Shown here one piece after another: positions 19,154 through 27,830 of a DNA stretch of 64,000 nucleotides (the first letter of the stretch is position 1; every line of letters starts with the position of its first letter). The DNA is taken from positions 2,767,659 to 2,831,658 of the forward strand of contig BQKD01000001.1 in assembly GCA_022834735.1 (NCBI GenBank), given 5' to 3'. The notes under the pieces are model-generated. The model made no database searches. It was not told the origin of the DNA and saw only the letters and a program-made list of their open reading frames with translations. The position numbers and the translations under genes are program-made. The DNA is from Erysipelotrichaceae bacterium OPF54 (GTDB lineage Bacteria > Bacillota_I > Bacilli_A > Erysipelotrichales > Erysipelotrichaceae).

Positions 19154-20430
19154 TCGTTTCAATTGAGCCTTCCAAGGTGGCCGGAAGTGTCCAGGTCCCT
19201 TCTTCGAAATCCATGGGTCACCGGGCCCTCATCTGTGCCGGGCTGGCTAATGGCATGAGCACAGTTTCTGGCATCACGTGGTCGCTGGATATGGAGGCGA
19301 CGATCGGGTGTCTGAAAGGTCTGGGCGCAACGATCGAGCGTGTCGATGATCAGGAGGAAAACGGGCTGGACGAAAGAAGTTTCTGCATCACGGGATGTGA
19401 TCCGTCAAAAACGGGAAAGGGGATCGTCCTGGATGCCTATGAATCCGGGTCGACGCTGCGGTTCATGATCCCGATCGCGGCTTCAGGAAATGAAAAAGTC
19501 ACGTTTACGGGCAGAGGGCGGCTGATGGAGCGGCCCATGTCGGTATATGAGGATCTGCTTGGTCTGGAGCATATCAACGATACGTTTGTCGTTCAGGGGC
19601 CGCTGCGCCCAGGCTCTTATACGATGGCGGGCAATGTGTCGAGCCAGTTTATTTCCGGGCTGCTGTTTGCGCTTCCTTTGACAAAAGGAAACAGCTCGGT
19701 CACGATCACAGGGAACTACGAATCGCGCAGTTATGTGGATCTGACGATCAAAGCGCTTCAGGACGCCGGTGTCGTTGTCCACGAAGAAGAGCGCGTATAC
19801 CGGATCGAAGGAAACCAGCGCTACCGGGCCGGTCATTTTCTGGTGGAAAGAGATTTTTCCCAGGCCGCTTTCTTTGCGGTGCTGGCTGCCTTGAATCATG
19901 AACTGACCTTGACTGGTCTTGATCTGAAGAGCGCGCAGGGCGACAAGGCAATCCTGAAGTTTATAAAAAAAGCGGGTGCTTATGTTTTGGAAGAAAAAGA
20001 CAGGATCACGATCGGACCGGATCAGCGTCTGGGGCAGGTCATCGATCTGGCCAACTGTCCTGATCTTGGACCGATCCTTTGTGTGCTGGCCGCCTATATC
20101 CCGGCAACGACAACGATCATTCATGCCGGAAGGCTGCGGATGAAGGAGTCGGACCGCATCGCGGCCATGGAAGCGGAGCTTGGAAAATGGGGCGTGGATA
20201 TTTCGAGCGACGAGGATTCGATCACGATCCATGGAAAGAGTTCCTATCGCATGGATGAAGTGGTCCGTATGGAAGGCCACAACGATCACCGGATCGTCAT
20301 GGCGTGCACGGTGTTCGGATTGTGTGCCGGTTCGCCGTGTGTGATCGAGGGGGCGCAGGCAATCGAAAAGTCGTATCCCGGCTTTTTTGAGGATATCAGA
20401 AAGATTGGCGGAAAGGTGGAAATAAAATGA
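19150..20430 (+). CDS. aroA: 3-phosphoshikimate 1-carboxyvinyltransferase (EPSP synthase)
   Basis: A 426-residue enzyme transferring the enolpyruvyl group of PEP to shikimate-3-phosphate. KVAGSVQVPSSKSMGHRALI lies at the N-terminus, ESGSTLRFMIPIA near residue 98, MKESDRIAAME near 330 and GHNDHRIVMA near 375. The residue pattern ESGSTLRF differs from the glyphosate-sensitive E. coli form, but class assignment needs an alignment. It overlaps aroC and tyrA by 4 bases. Confidence 0.95.
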   Translation: MIVSIEPSKVAGSVQVPSSKSMGHRALICAGLANGMSTVSGITWSLDMEATIGCLKGLGATIERVDDQEENGLDERSFCITGCDPSKTGKGIVLDAYESGSTLRFMIPIAASGNEKVTFTGRGRLMERPMSVYEDLLGLEHINDTFVVQGPLRPGSYTMAGNVSSQFISGLLFALPLTKGNSSVTITGNYESRSYVDLTIKALQDAGVVVHEEERVYRIEGNQRYRAGHFLVERDFSQAAFFAVLAALNHELTLTGLDLKSAQGDKAILKFIKKAGAYVLEEKDRITIGPDQRLGQVIDLANCPDLGPILCVLAAYIPATTTIIHAGRLRMKESDRIAAMEAELGKWGVDISSDEDSITIHGKSSYRMDEVVRMEGHNDHRIVMACTVFGLCAGSPCVIEGAQAIEKSYPGFFEDIRKIGGKVEIK

Positions 20431-21263
20431 AGACGGTTGGTATCGTTGGTTTAGGTGTCATGGGGGCGAGCTTTGCGGCCCGCACAAAGGAGCTTGGCTA
20501 TCGGGTGCTGGGCATGGATATCGATCAGAAGACGGTGGATTATGCGCTGGAACACGATATGATCGATGAAGGGAGCATCGATGCTTCCCTCCTGCTCGGG
20601 CAGTGCGATTTTATTATCCTGGCTCTATATCCGACGAAGCTGATGGGCTGGATCGGGCAGTATCAGAAGGATCTGAGGCCTGGCACCCTGATCATGGAAA
20701 TCAGCGGTGTGAAATCGAATATCAACGAGCCGATCCGGGCGATCCTTCGCAGCGATCTGGAGCTGCTGTCCATCCATCCGATGTGCGGCCGGGAGTCGCG
20801 CGGGATCGAGTTTGCGAGCGGAAAGATCTTTGACGGCGCGAACTTTATTATCATCCCGAACGAAGCGAATTCGATGAATTCGATCGTTTTCGTGAGTGTG
20901 TTTGCCAAGGAGCTGGGCTGCAGGAACATTAGTGTGCTGTCGGTCAAAGAACACGACCGGATGATCGGCTTTCTTTCCCAGCTGACGCATGTGATCGCGG
21001 TTTCGCTGATGAACACGCACGAGAACAGCCATCTGGTCGAATACACGGGCGACTCGTTCCGGGATCTGACAAGGATCGCCAAGATCAACGAGGATATGTG
21101 GACCGAACTGTTTCTTTTAAACAAGGACATCCTGCTCGATGAAATCGATCAGTTCGTGGACAGTATCGAAAATTTCCGGCAGGTCCTCGTGGACGAGGAT
21201 GAAGAGGAAATGAAGCGTCTGTTCGTCCAGTCGACACAGCGCAGGCTGAAGTTCGACAAATGA
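20427..21263 (+). CDS. tyrA: Prephenate dehydrogenase
   Basis: A 278-residue NAD(P)-dependent enzyme making 4-hydroxyphenylpyruvate for tyrosine. An N-terminal Rossmann motif (GIVGLGVMGASFA) is followed by the catalytic region SIHPMCGRESRGIEFA near residue 115 and the helical dimerisation domain with EHDRMIGFLSQLTHVIA near residue 173. No ACT domain is fused, so feedback control would act elsewhere. It overlaps aroA by 4 bases and is followed by a strong terminator. Confidence 0.93.
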   Translation: MKTVGIVGLGVMGASFAARTKELGYRVLGMDIDQKTVDYALEHDMIDEGSIDASLLLGQCDFIILALYPTKLMGWIGQYQKDLRPGTLIMEISGVKSNINEPIRAILRSDLELLSIHPMCGRESRGIEFASGKIFDGANFIIIPNEANSMNSIVFVSVFAKELGCRNISVLSVKEHDRMIGFLSQLTHVIAVSLMNTHENSHLVEYTGDSFRDLTRIAKINEDMWTELFLLNKDILLDEIDQFVDSIENFRQVLVDEDEEEMKRLFVQSTQRRLKFDK

Positions 21264-21281
21264 TCTCCTGAAACGATTTTT

Positions 21282-21311
21282 ACCCCGAAGAATAAGTTCT
21301 CCGGGGTTTTT
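21282..21311 (+). terminator. Intrinsic terminator of the aroB-aroC-aroA-tyrA operon
   Basis: ACCCCGAAGAA (21282-21292) pairs with TTCTCCGGGGT (21297-21307) with one mismatch, followed by T residues. Confidence 0.85.
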
Positions 21312-21613
21312 CATGCCAACAAATTCATGGCCCGTTCCAGCACAGGCTGTGTTTTGTTCCAGTTTTCCGATAACGTCATATCGCGACAAATTTTCATTTG
21401 TCCCATCGTTTTGCTGACGTCTGCTTCCAGATCGTCACCGAGCATTTTTACGAAAGGGACCAAATGATCAAAGTAAAAGTCTACTGCCTGGTCGATTTCC
21501 TGATCACAACGATTGCTGATGTACATTTCGAATCCGTTTTTTTCGATTTCCGACATCATTTTTGCGAGAGAAATTTTTCCTTCAGGACTAGACAAGCTCC
21601 TGTTTTTTCCCAT
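21311..21613 (-). CDS. Hypothetical protein (100 residues)
   Basis: A 100-residue soluble, probably helical protein with alternating acidic and hydrophobic residues (EIDQAVDFYFDHLVPFVKMLGDDL). It has no membrane segment and no family was recognised. AAGAAGGTGGAGAAAA precedes the start, so it is likely a real gene. It converges on tyrA, sharing its terminator region, and has about 180 bases upstream to the next gene. Function unknown. Confidence 0.6.
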   Translation of the reverse strand: MGKNRSLSSPEGKISLAKMMSEIEKNGFEMYISNRCDQEIDQAVDFYFDHLVPFVKMLGDDLEADVSKTMGQMKICRDMTLSENWNKTQPVLERAMNLLA

Positions 21614-21750
21614 TTTTCTCCACCTTCTTTTGTACTAACAGTATGATACTTTTGAAACCTGCTTTCAAGAAAACGACTGAAAAAGACAGATCACGTACTG
21701 TGCTGGACGAATGAAATGATCTGTGCCGGCCTCCTTATTCCATTTGTCCG

Positions 21751-21783
21751 TAAAAAAAGCCCTTTCCGAAAAAACGGATGGGC
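21751..21783 (-). terminator. Intrinsic terminator after the 95-residue gene
   Basis: GCCCTTTCCG (21759-21768) pairs with CGGATGGGC (21775-21783) with a small bulge. A run of T follows on the minus strand. Confidence 0.65.
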
Positions 21784-21790
21784 GTCGCTT

Positions 21791-22078
21791 TTATTGTTCG
21801 GGCAGGCCGTGAAATAAAAACTGAGCAAACGGTTCGGCCAGGATCTCTCCCATGTCCACATAGGCCTGCTGCAGCTTGGGGGTGTCAAAGAGGACCAGCT
21901 TTGTTCCTTCAAATTCCACTTCATTGAGTTTCATCAATGTCGCGAGCACCCGGACTTCATGAATGTCCATATAGGGTTTGAAGAACTCGTAATATTCGCT
22001 CAGAGCGGGTTCGCCGACCGGATACGGGTTCGAATGCTTCGTCCGTTCGATCAGCTGTTCCCTAGTTATTTTTTGCAT
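21791..22078 (-). CDS. Hypothetical protein (95 residues)
   Basis: A 95-residue soluble protein (MQKITREQLIERTKHSNPYP at the start) with no recognised domain. Its start overlaps the end of the ThrE-like small subunit gene by 17 bases, so it is the third gene of that operon and probably coupled to it. A terminator follows directly. Function unknown. Confidence 0.6.
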   Translation of the reverse strand: MQKITREQLIERTKHSNPYPVGEPALSEYYEFFKPYMDIHEVRVLATLMKLNEVEFEGTKLVLFDTPKLQQAYVDMGEILAEPFAQFLFHGLPEQ

Positions 22079-22529
22079 ATTTTTTTCCCTTTCTTATGAT
22101 CCGGTAAAAGAGGGCTGTTCCTGCTTCCACGACCAGAATCCCGAGTGCAAGAAGGCCGGCGATGGACAATGTCTTGAGCAGAAGGACGAGCGCCTCGTAC
22201 GGATCGTTCGTAATGACTTCGATCATCATATCATACATGGTTCCTCCCGGCACAAGAGGGATCAGAGCGCATACGATAAAGGAAGTGACCGGACTTTTCA
22301 TCTTGCGTGCGAGCACTTCGGCAACGAGAGTAAACGCGACTGCCGCCAGAAAATTGGCGTTCATCTCGGACACCTGACGAGAGGCGATGCAAAGTTCATA
22401 GACGAGGCCGCCGATCCCGCCATTGATGCCGCACCAGAGCAGTTTTTTCCGGTCCTGGATATTGAAGAGCACGCCAAAGCCGAGGGCGGCCAGAAAAGCG
22501 CCGAACGCGCCAACGAGTATATCCTGCAT
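22062..22529 (-). CDS. Threonine/serine exporter-like small subunit (ThrE_2/DUF3815)
   Basis: A 155-residue membrane protein with four or five hydrophobic segments and the family motif CALIPLVPGGTMYDMM near residue 90. In the ThrE family the exporter is built from a DUF1212 part and this DUF3815 part, which can be separate proteins as here. It starts 3 bases after the stop of the large-subunit gene, itself frameshifted, so a working exporter is doubtful unless the shift is a sequence error. Confidence 0.85.
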   Translation of the reverse strand: MQDILVGAFGAFLAALGFGVLFNIQDRKKLLWCGINGGIGGLVYELCIASRQVSEMNANFLAAVAFTLVAEVLARKMKSPVTSFIVCALIPLVPGGTMYDMMIEVITNDPYEALVLLLKTLSIAGLLALGILVVEAGTALFYRIIRKGKKYAKNN

Positions 22530-22532
22530 ACG

Positions 22533-23281
22533 CTACCTCCAGATGTACAGGATAAATCCTGCTCCGATCGCGATCGCGGTCGCACAAAGAAAAGCTTCGG
22601 CTCCCCGGGCCACGCCGGACACATAGTCGGTGGGATCGTGTCCCGGATCGAATTGGTAAAGGCGAGTCCGGGAACGAGAAGCATGATGCTCGAAATGACC
22701 ATGATATTGATGTTGGCCTGAGGGATAAGGGCATGGATGGCCACCGCAAGCCAGGCTGCCATCATAGCGCTGAACATATTGATCAGAAAGTCCTGAAGGT
22801 GCAGTTTGGACAGGGCCGAGCCCATGCACCGGATAACGATCCCGATCACGAACGAAGCGATCATTTCCGGAATGTTGCCGTCAAAAAAGATCGAAAAGCC
22901 GAAGGCGCCGATCGCTCCGAATAAAGTTGTCGTCCAGAACGAATAGCGTTTCGTGTGTTCGATCTGGTACAAGTGCTGTTCGATGTCGGATACGGTCATA
23001 TGCTGGCGGCAGCACTGTCTTGAAAGCTCGTTGATCTCGTCGATCACGGCCAGGTTCGTGCTGCGCTCCCTGACCCGTCCGATATGCGTATACGTTTTGC
23101 CCTCGACCGTGATGGAAAGCATGATGCCGGTCACTGTGCCGTAGCTCTGCACGGATTCGACGTCCGGAAAGCTCAGACAGATCCGGTTCATCGTTTCCTC
23201 GACCCGGTATACTTCGGCTCCGCTTGCCATCAGCAGGGTGCCAAGTTTCATTACTACATTTAAAAGTTGTTCAGTATTCAT
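22533..23281 (-). pseudogene. Threonine/serine exporter-like large subunit (ThrE_1/DUF1212), frameshifted
   Basis: The first reading frame encodes the DUF1212 protein from MNTEQLLNVVMKLGTLLM to VPGLAFTNSIRDTIP, after which it goes out of frame. The expected remainder (TDYVSGVARGAEAFLCATA to IYWR-like end) lies in the next frame and stops at 22533. A loss of one base in the GGTGGGA stretch near 22629-22635 (a C run on the coding strand) explains it. Both parts together give about 249 residues, the family length. The start codon is uncertain; no strong ribosome binding site was seen. This is either a real recent inactivation or a sequencing error. Confidence 0.8.
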
Positions 23282-23346
23282 AAGGACATAATAAATCATT
23301 TTAGGGTACAATGGGAACAGAAAGCAACAAGAAAGAAGGTTTACTC

Positions 23347-24429
23347 ATGCTCGAACAATTCAGACACGACCTGCATCAGATTCCTGAGCTTGGTCTTGAT
23401 ACACAAAAAACGGCGGATTATATCGTTTCTGTGCTCCAGGAACTGGACTGTTCCATTTCCATGCCGCTTTCCAATGCGGTCATTGCCTATTTTGATTTTG
23501 GAAAGGAAGAGACGATGGCGTTCCGCAGCGATATGGATGCTTTGCCGATCCATGAGCAGAACGCGTTTTCGTTCCGTTCGAAAAACGGCTGCATGCACGC
23601 GTGCGGCCATGACGGACATATGAGCATGCTGCTTGGCCTTGCGCAGAAGATCAGCGGCCGCAAAGATATGAAATACAATGCCCTTCTCATCTTTCAGCCG
23701 GGCGAGGAAGATCCGGGTGGCGCACAGCTATTGTGCGATGCCGGAATTTTCGGACCCTACGACATCAAGGGCCTGTTCGGCTTTCACATTTATCCGAACC
23801 GGAAGACAGGAGAAATTGTCAGCTGTCCGGGTGTCATGATGGCTGGCGCGTGCAATCTGAAAGTCAGCGTGGTGGGCGAGGCGAGCCATGCGGCCATGAG
23901 AGAATGCGGGCATGACGCGCTGCTTGCCGCTGCCCAGGTCGTTTCGCGGTGCGCGAAAAGAGAACAGGAAATGTTTGACGAGGATACGTTCCATCTGCTT
24001 CATTTTGGCGTGTTCGAAAGCGGGGACGCGTTCAATGTGGTGGCCAATAAAGCGGTCCTCAAAGGGACGATCCGCTATTTTGATCCAAAAGTGTTCGATG
24101 CAATCATCGAAATGCTGGAAGAGGAGTTCGAAATGGCCGAGGTGCAGTATGGTGTTTCCTTTTCCTACCAGATCGACCAGCACTATCCGCCTCTTGAAAA
24201 CGATGAAAGGCTGCTCGAAAAGGTCAAGGGGGCGGCAGAAGTCGGCTTGCTCGAACAACCTGTTCTTATTGCGGAAGACTTTGCGTTTTACGCAAAACAG
24301 GTGCCTGCTGTGTTCTTTTTTATCGGAAGCGGGATGGATCTGCCGCTGCACAGCGACACGTTCGATTTCGATGAAGCGCTGCTTTCGAAAGGAGTCTCCT
24401 TTTACGAAAAATTATTAGACAACATGTAG
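23347..24429 (+). CDS. M20-family amidohydrolase (hippurate/acetyldiaminopimelate deacylase type)
   Basis: A 360-residue zinc or manganese peptidase of the M20D group, which removes N-acyl groups from amino acids. Metal ligands are seen in HACGHDGHMSMLLG (near residue 85) and FQPGEEDPGGAQLL (catalytic Glu, near 120), with a C-terminal HSDTFDFDE ligand. The start at 23347 follows AGAAGGTTTACTC. The dimerisation domain is complete. The substrate is not determined. It is divergent from the ThrE-like genes. Confidence 0.88.
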   Translation: MLEQFRHDLHQIPELGLDTQKTADYIVSVLQELDCSISMPLSNAVIAYFDFGKEETMAFRSDMDALPIHEQNAFSFRSKNGCMHACGHDGHMSMLLGLAQKISGRKDMKYNALLIFQPGEEDPGGAQLLCDAGIFGPYDIKGLFGFHIYPNRKTGEIVSCPGVMMAGACNLKVSVVGEASHAAMRECGHDALLAAAQVVSRCAKREQEMFDEDTFHLLHFGVFESGDAFNVVANKAVLKGTIRYFDPKVFDAIIEMLEEEFEMAEVQYGVSFSYQIDQHYPPLENDERLLEKVKGAAEVGLLEQPVLIAEDFAFYAKQVPAVFFFIGSGMDLPLHSDTFDFDEALLSKGVSFYEKLLDNM

Positions 24430-24473
24430 TATTTTCCATAGAATTATACGTATTAGAATTGAAAGGTGAAATT

Positions 24474-26147
24474 ATGTTTGAATATTCATTAGGTACTGTC
24501 AAATGCCAGGTTGTTTTTAAAAATGCGAATGTGCTCAACGTGTTTACGAACGAGTGGATCGAACAGGACATTGCCGTGCAGTACGGAACGATCGTCGGGG
24601 TCGGTCATTACGAGGGGGAAAACGAGATCGATCTGAAAGGCAAATACGTTGTTCCAGGCTTCATAGATGCCCATATGCATATCGAATCGACATTGTGCAG
24701 TCCGGAGGAATTGTCGAAAGCCCTTCTTCAGAACGGAACAACTTCTGTGATCTGCGATCCGCATGAGCTGGTCAATGTGCGCGGAAAAGAGGCGCTCGAC
24801 TATATCCTGGCTGCCAGCAAGAATACCAGTCTTGATATATACACGATGCTTCCTTCTTCGGTGCCGTGCTCGGATATCGACACGAACGGGGCCGGAAAAT
24901 TCAGCGCCGCCGATATGGAAGGCTATCTGAACGATCCGTATGTGATCGGTCTTGGCGAAGTGATGCGTGTGGACGATGTGGTGAACGAAAGGCCCGAAAT
25001 GGTCGAAAAGCTCGAACTGTTCAAGGATATGGTCATGGACGGGCATGCGCCGCAGGTGAGTGGAAAGGTGCTGCAGGCTTACCGTTTTGCGGACATTGCC
25101 ACAGACCACGAAAGCAGTGCATACGAAGAGGCGATCGAGAAGCTGCGTGCCGGCTTTTATGTGCTGATCCGCGAAGGCAGCCAGGCCAAAAACATGGAGC
25201 CGATCGTCAAAGGGTTCCTGAAACACCATATTCCGTTCGACCGGACGGCATTCTGCACCGATGACTGCCATATCGACGATATTTTATGTCATGGCCATAT
25301 CAACGCGATCATCAGGAAGGCGATCGAGCTGGGTGTCAATGAAAAAGAGGCGTACAAAATGGCGAGCTGGCAGCCGGCGCAGATCTACGGGCTCAAGCGC
25401 AAAGGGGCGATCGCAGCCGGCTATCAGGCCGACTTTGTCGTTCTGAACAATCCAAAAACCGTAGAGATCGATTCAGTGTATAAAAACGGCTACAAGGCGA
25501 CATTGAAGCATGTGGCGCCAGTCGTTTGTGATGAGGATCTGATGCATACCGTAATGATCCCTGAAATTGTCAAAGGAGATATCCAGATCAAGCGCAGGGA
25601 TAAAAACGACGTGATCGAGATCGAGGCCGGCACCCTTCTGACAAAACATCTGAAAGAGGAGGTTCCGGGATATGTCTATTTCGAGCCGAACGAAAAATAC
25701 AGCAAAGTGGTGGTGATCGAGCGGCATGGACGCAATGGCAATGTGGCGACCGGAATCCTGAAAGGCTATGGTATCGAGAACGGGGCGCTTGGTTCGACCA
25801 TCGCGCACGATTCCCACAATATGATCATTGCGGGCGACAATGACGACGATATCCTGCTTGCGGCCAAAGAGCTTGAGAAGATGCAGGGCGGCTATGTGCT
25901 GATCAAGGATCATCAGGTATTCCACCGTGTTGCCTGCCCGATCGCGGGACTGATGAGCACGCAGAGCGCGGCCCGGCTGGCTCCGCTGGTCATGGAACTG
26001 CAGCTTGGCGCTCACGAGATGGGCATCCCGGAAAATATCGATCCGTTCCAGACGCTGTCTTTCCTTTCGCTTCCGGTCATCGGGCAGATCCGTATTCTCG
26101 ATACGGGCGTGTATGATGTGGACAAGGGCGAGTTTGTCGAACAGTAA
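24474..26147 (+). CDS. ade: Adenine deaminase
   Basis: A 557-residue amidohydrolase-superfamily enzyme that deaminates adenine to hypoxanthine in purine salvage. The metal site PGFIDAHMHIESTLCSPEE (near residue 62) and CTDDCHIDDILCHGHIN (near residue 262) are present. The long C-terminal domain (with GSTIAHDSHNMIIAGDND) is typical of bacterial Ade. The ATG at 24474 follows GAAAGGTGAAATT. It is single, with an excellent terminator 20 bases downstream. Confidence 0.94.
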   Translation: MFEYSLGTVKCQVVFKNANVLNVFTNEWIEQDIAVQYGTIVGVGHYEGENEIDLKGKYVVPGFIDAHMHIESTLCSPEELSKALLQNGTTSVICDPHELVNVRGKEALDYILAASKNTSLDIYTMLPSSVPCSDIDTNGAGKFSAADMEGYLNDPYVIGLGEVMRVDDVVNERPEMVEKLELFKDMVMDGHAPQVSGKVLQAYRFADIATDHESSAYEEAIEKLRAGFYVLIREGSQAKNMEPIVKGFLKHHIPFDRTAFCTDDCHIDDILCHGHINAIIRKAIELGVNEKEAYKMASWQPAQIYGLKRKGAIAAGYQADFVVLNNPKTVEIDSVYKNGYKATLKHVAPVVCDEDLMHTVMIPEIVKGDIQIKRRDKNDVIEIEAGTLLTKHLKEEVPGYVYFEPNEKYSKVVVIERHGRNGNVATGILKGYGIENGALGSTIAHDSHNMIIAGDNDDDILLAAKELEKMQGGYVLIKDHQVFHRVACPIAGLMSTQSAARLAPLVMELQLGAHEMGIPENIDPFQTLSFLSLPVIGQIRILDTGVYDVDKGEFVEQ

Positions 26148-26166
26148 TACAAACAGAATCTATACA

Positions 26167-26191
26167 GGGCGAAGCGATTCGTCCTTTTTTT
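26167..26191 (+). terminator. Intrinsic terminator of ade
   Basis: GGGCGAA (26167-26173) pairs with TTCGTCC (26178-26184) around a GCGA loop, then seven T. Confidence 0.9.
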
Positions 26192-26206
26192 GCTGCAGAT
26201 CATTAA

Positions 26207-26249
26207 AGACGCACATTTCCGGGAATTGATTTTCAGAAAATGTGCGTCT
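26207..26249. repeat. 12-bp perfect inverted repeat
   Basis: AGACGCACATTT (26207-26218) and AAATGTGCGTCT (26238-26249) can form a long hairpin, but no T run follows. It may be a backup terminator of ade or an RNA-stabilising hairpin. Confidence 0.5.
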
Positions 26250-26412
26250 ATTCAATTCATGAAAAATAAACTATTTTAAATTAAAAGTTTCCCAATTTGC
26301 CGTACTATAGAAATTACTGTTCAGAGGGCAGAAACAGCTCTTTTTGCCTGGTCTATCAGACGAAACACATCTAAACAGGTTCTTGCAAGAAGTGTGTTAC
26401 AAGGTAGCATAC

Positions 26413-26453
26413 GGGAAGGAATTAAATTGAAAATTGAAGTTCCTTCCTTTTTT
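26413..26453 (+). terminator. Orphan intrinsic terminator in the 26.1-26.5 kb gap
   Basis: GGAAGGAA (26414-26421) pairs with TTCCTTCC (26440-26447), followed by T residues to 26453. No gene ends just before it. The remainder of the gap 26250-26521 shows no open reading frame of note, so this may end a small RNA or a lost gene. Confidence 0.55.
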
Positions 26454-26521
26454 CGTGCATATTTCTTTTATAGAATTTGATATTGGAGTCCAATAAGTGA
26501 TGATGATTAAGGGGACTTTTC

Positions 26522-26911
26522 ATGTCAAAACAATTGATTTCTGTTTCTTCGGTCGATGAGTTTTTGTTCGGCAATGACTTGATCGATGATCCTGTTCAAC
26601 ACTCATATTATGATGAATCCGATCATATCCTGCATCTGTTCAAATGTCAGAAAGAACCGTTTCATCCTTCCTGTCCTTACTGCCGAATGCCCGCATGCCG
26701 AACCTGCGGCTGGGAAAATCGTACCTGCCAGCTGCTTTCTGTAAGTGGCATCACTGTTTTCCTTCACCTGCGCCAAAGACGTTTCAAATGCGAAAATCCT
26801 GCCTGTTCTCATCGAACCTTTACGGTCGAAACACCGGGATTCAAACCTTTCCAGCACCGAAGCAATCAGCTCAATATTGTCATTTTTGCGCTCTCTCTTT
26901 TCTTCAGCTGA
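26522..26911 (+). pseudogene. ISL3-family transposase, N-terminal fragment
   Basis: A 129-codon remnant whose N-terminal part resembles the zinc-finger region of ISL3 transposases: CPYCRMPACRTCG, then LHLRQRRFKCENPACSHRTF. The full family is about 400-450 residues with a DDE domain, and here everything after the finger and first helix-turn-helix is missing. A ribosome-binding-site-like GGGGACTTTTC precedes the ATG. It is not expected to be functional. Confidence 0.75.
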
Positions 26912-27305
26912 ATATTACGTAACTCCAAGTCCACCCAATCCGTTAAAATAAGTCCACTAGAAACGGCGGAGAAGTCCACCTGTTCCGCTGGACAAGTCCA
27001 TTATGATCTAAAGACTTCGTCTAGCAACAGTTATAAATCTTGATAAAAGAGCCAGTCCTTTTGCAGAAAATGGAGTAAAAATATTTATGCCGAGAAAACT
27101 TGTTGATCAATGAGCAGACCCCTGACAGACTGGAAAGGTAGAGACCTTATTGGTGCTAATTCATGGGGTTTCAGGGGTCTGGAGCCTCATTGTCAACAAG
27201 GAAATTGGAATAAATTTTTTATGGACTTCTTATCCGTATTTATTTTTTGATCTACTGGGCTTCCCTAACGGATTAAGTGGACTTCTCTAGCGTACAGGGT
27301 GGCCT
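26912..27305. other. Non-coding remnant region between transposase fragments
   Basis: No gene is seen in these 394 bases. There are repeated AAGTCCAC-type words in direct order near 26949, 26972 and 26994, and in inverse (GTGGACTTCT) near 27274. A long imperfect inverted repeat (27099-27125 against 27171-27200) can fold into a hairpin with a 45-base loop. Such words look like the ends of one or more lost insertion sequences. Confidence 0.5.
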
Positions 27306-27506
27306 TCAATTAGCGGAATACTCCCAAAGCAGTCCTTTGATGATGGAAGTCTTTCTGCCGCAGAACAGGAAGAGGATATTCTGACGCGGGTCCAGCTTCA
27401 TGGAAGATTGAACCAGCAGGCACAGGCCGTCAATGCCTTTGCGCAGATCCGTGTAGCCGGGACGGATGTACACATGATCGATGCGGTTAAAATCAAGAGA
27501 TCTCAT
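27306..27506 (-). pseudogene. IS66 TnpB (Orf2) fragment
   Basis: The 66 codons start with IDHVYIRPGYTDLRKGIDGLC and continue to LFLFCGRKTSIIKGLLWEY, the N-terminal half of the IS66 accessory protein TnpB (about 115 residues when complete). The frame stops early at 27306. It overlaps the preceding IS66 orf1-like fragment by 4 bases, as in intact IS66 elements. Confidence 0.8.
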
Positions 27507-27691
27507 AATGAATCGAGGACCGTTCGAATCAGCACCGGTTCCGTATGATTATGGATATAGATCTTGCCTTTGGAAGACTGAATAACGATAGCTGGCCGAT
27601 CCGATCCGGTTTGTTTCCTGGGACCCGGATCAGGAAGGCGGACTTCAGCAAAAGAAGAATAGGTATTCGAATTCTGTTTTGATTCGCTCAT
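27503..27691 (-). pseudogene. IS66 TnpA (Orf1)-like fragment
   Basis: A 62-codon frame upstream of and overlapping the IS66 orf2 fragment by 4 bases. The segment IVIQSSKGKIYIHNHTEPVL resembles the C-terminal part of IS66 Orf1 proteins. The helix-turn-helix part is missing, so this is a remnant. No transposase (TnpC) reading frame is left. Confidence 0.55.
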
Positions 27692-27795
27692 GAAAAAACC
27701 TCCAGTTCATAGCATCAATATACTCAATGAACTGGAGGCTGAATACCCGCGGTTCTTTTTCCCGTTTACGTTCTATTTCCCGCTTACTTTGCAAC

Positions 27796-27820
27796 AAAAA
27801 GCCGGTCTTTCAACCAGCTT
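27796..27820 (-). terminator. Intrinsic terminator of the pilus operon
   Basis: AAGCCGGT (27799-27806) pairs with ACCAGCTT (27813-27820) with one G-U pair. A T run follows on the minus strand, 10 bases after the last gene. Confidence 0.75.
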
Positions 27821-27830
27821 TCATTCTCTA

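Noticed and set aside
18245..19162. 305-codon minus-strand open frame opposite aroC
   Set aside because: Shadow of aroC on the other strand; the plus-strand gene has all chorismate synthase motifs.
22600..22660. Programmed frameshift in the ThrE-like gene
   Set aside because: No slippery heptamer with downstream pseudoknot was seen; a simple one-base loss explains it better.
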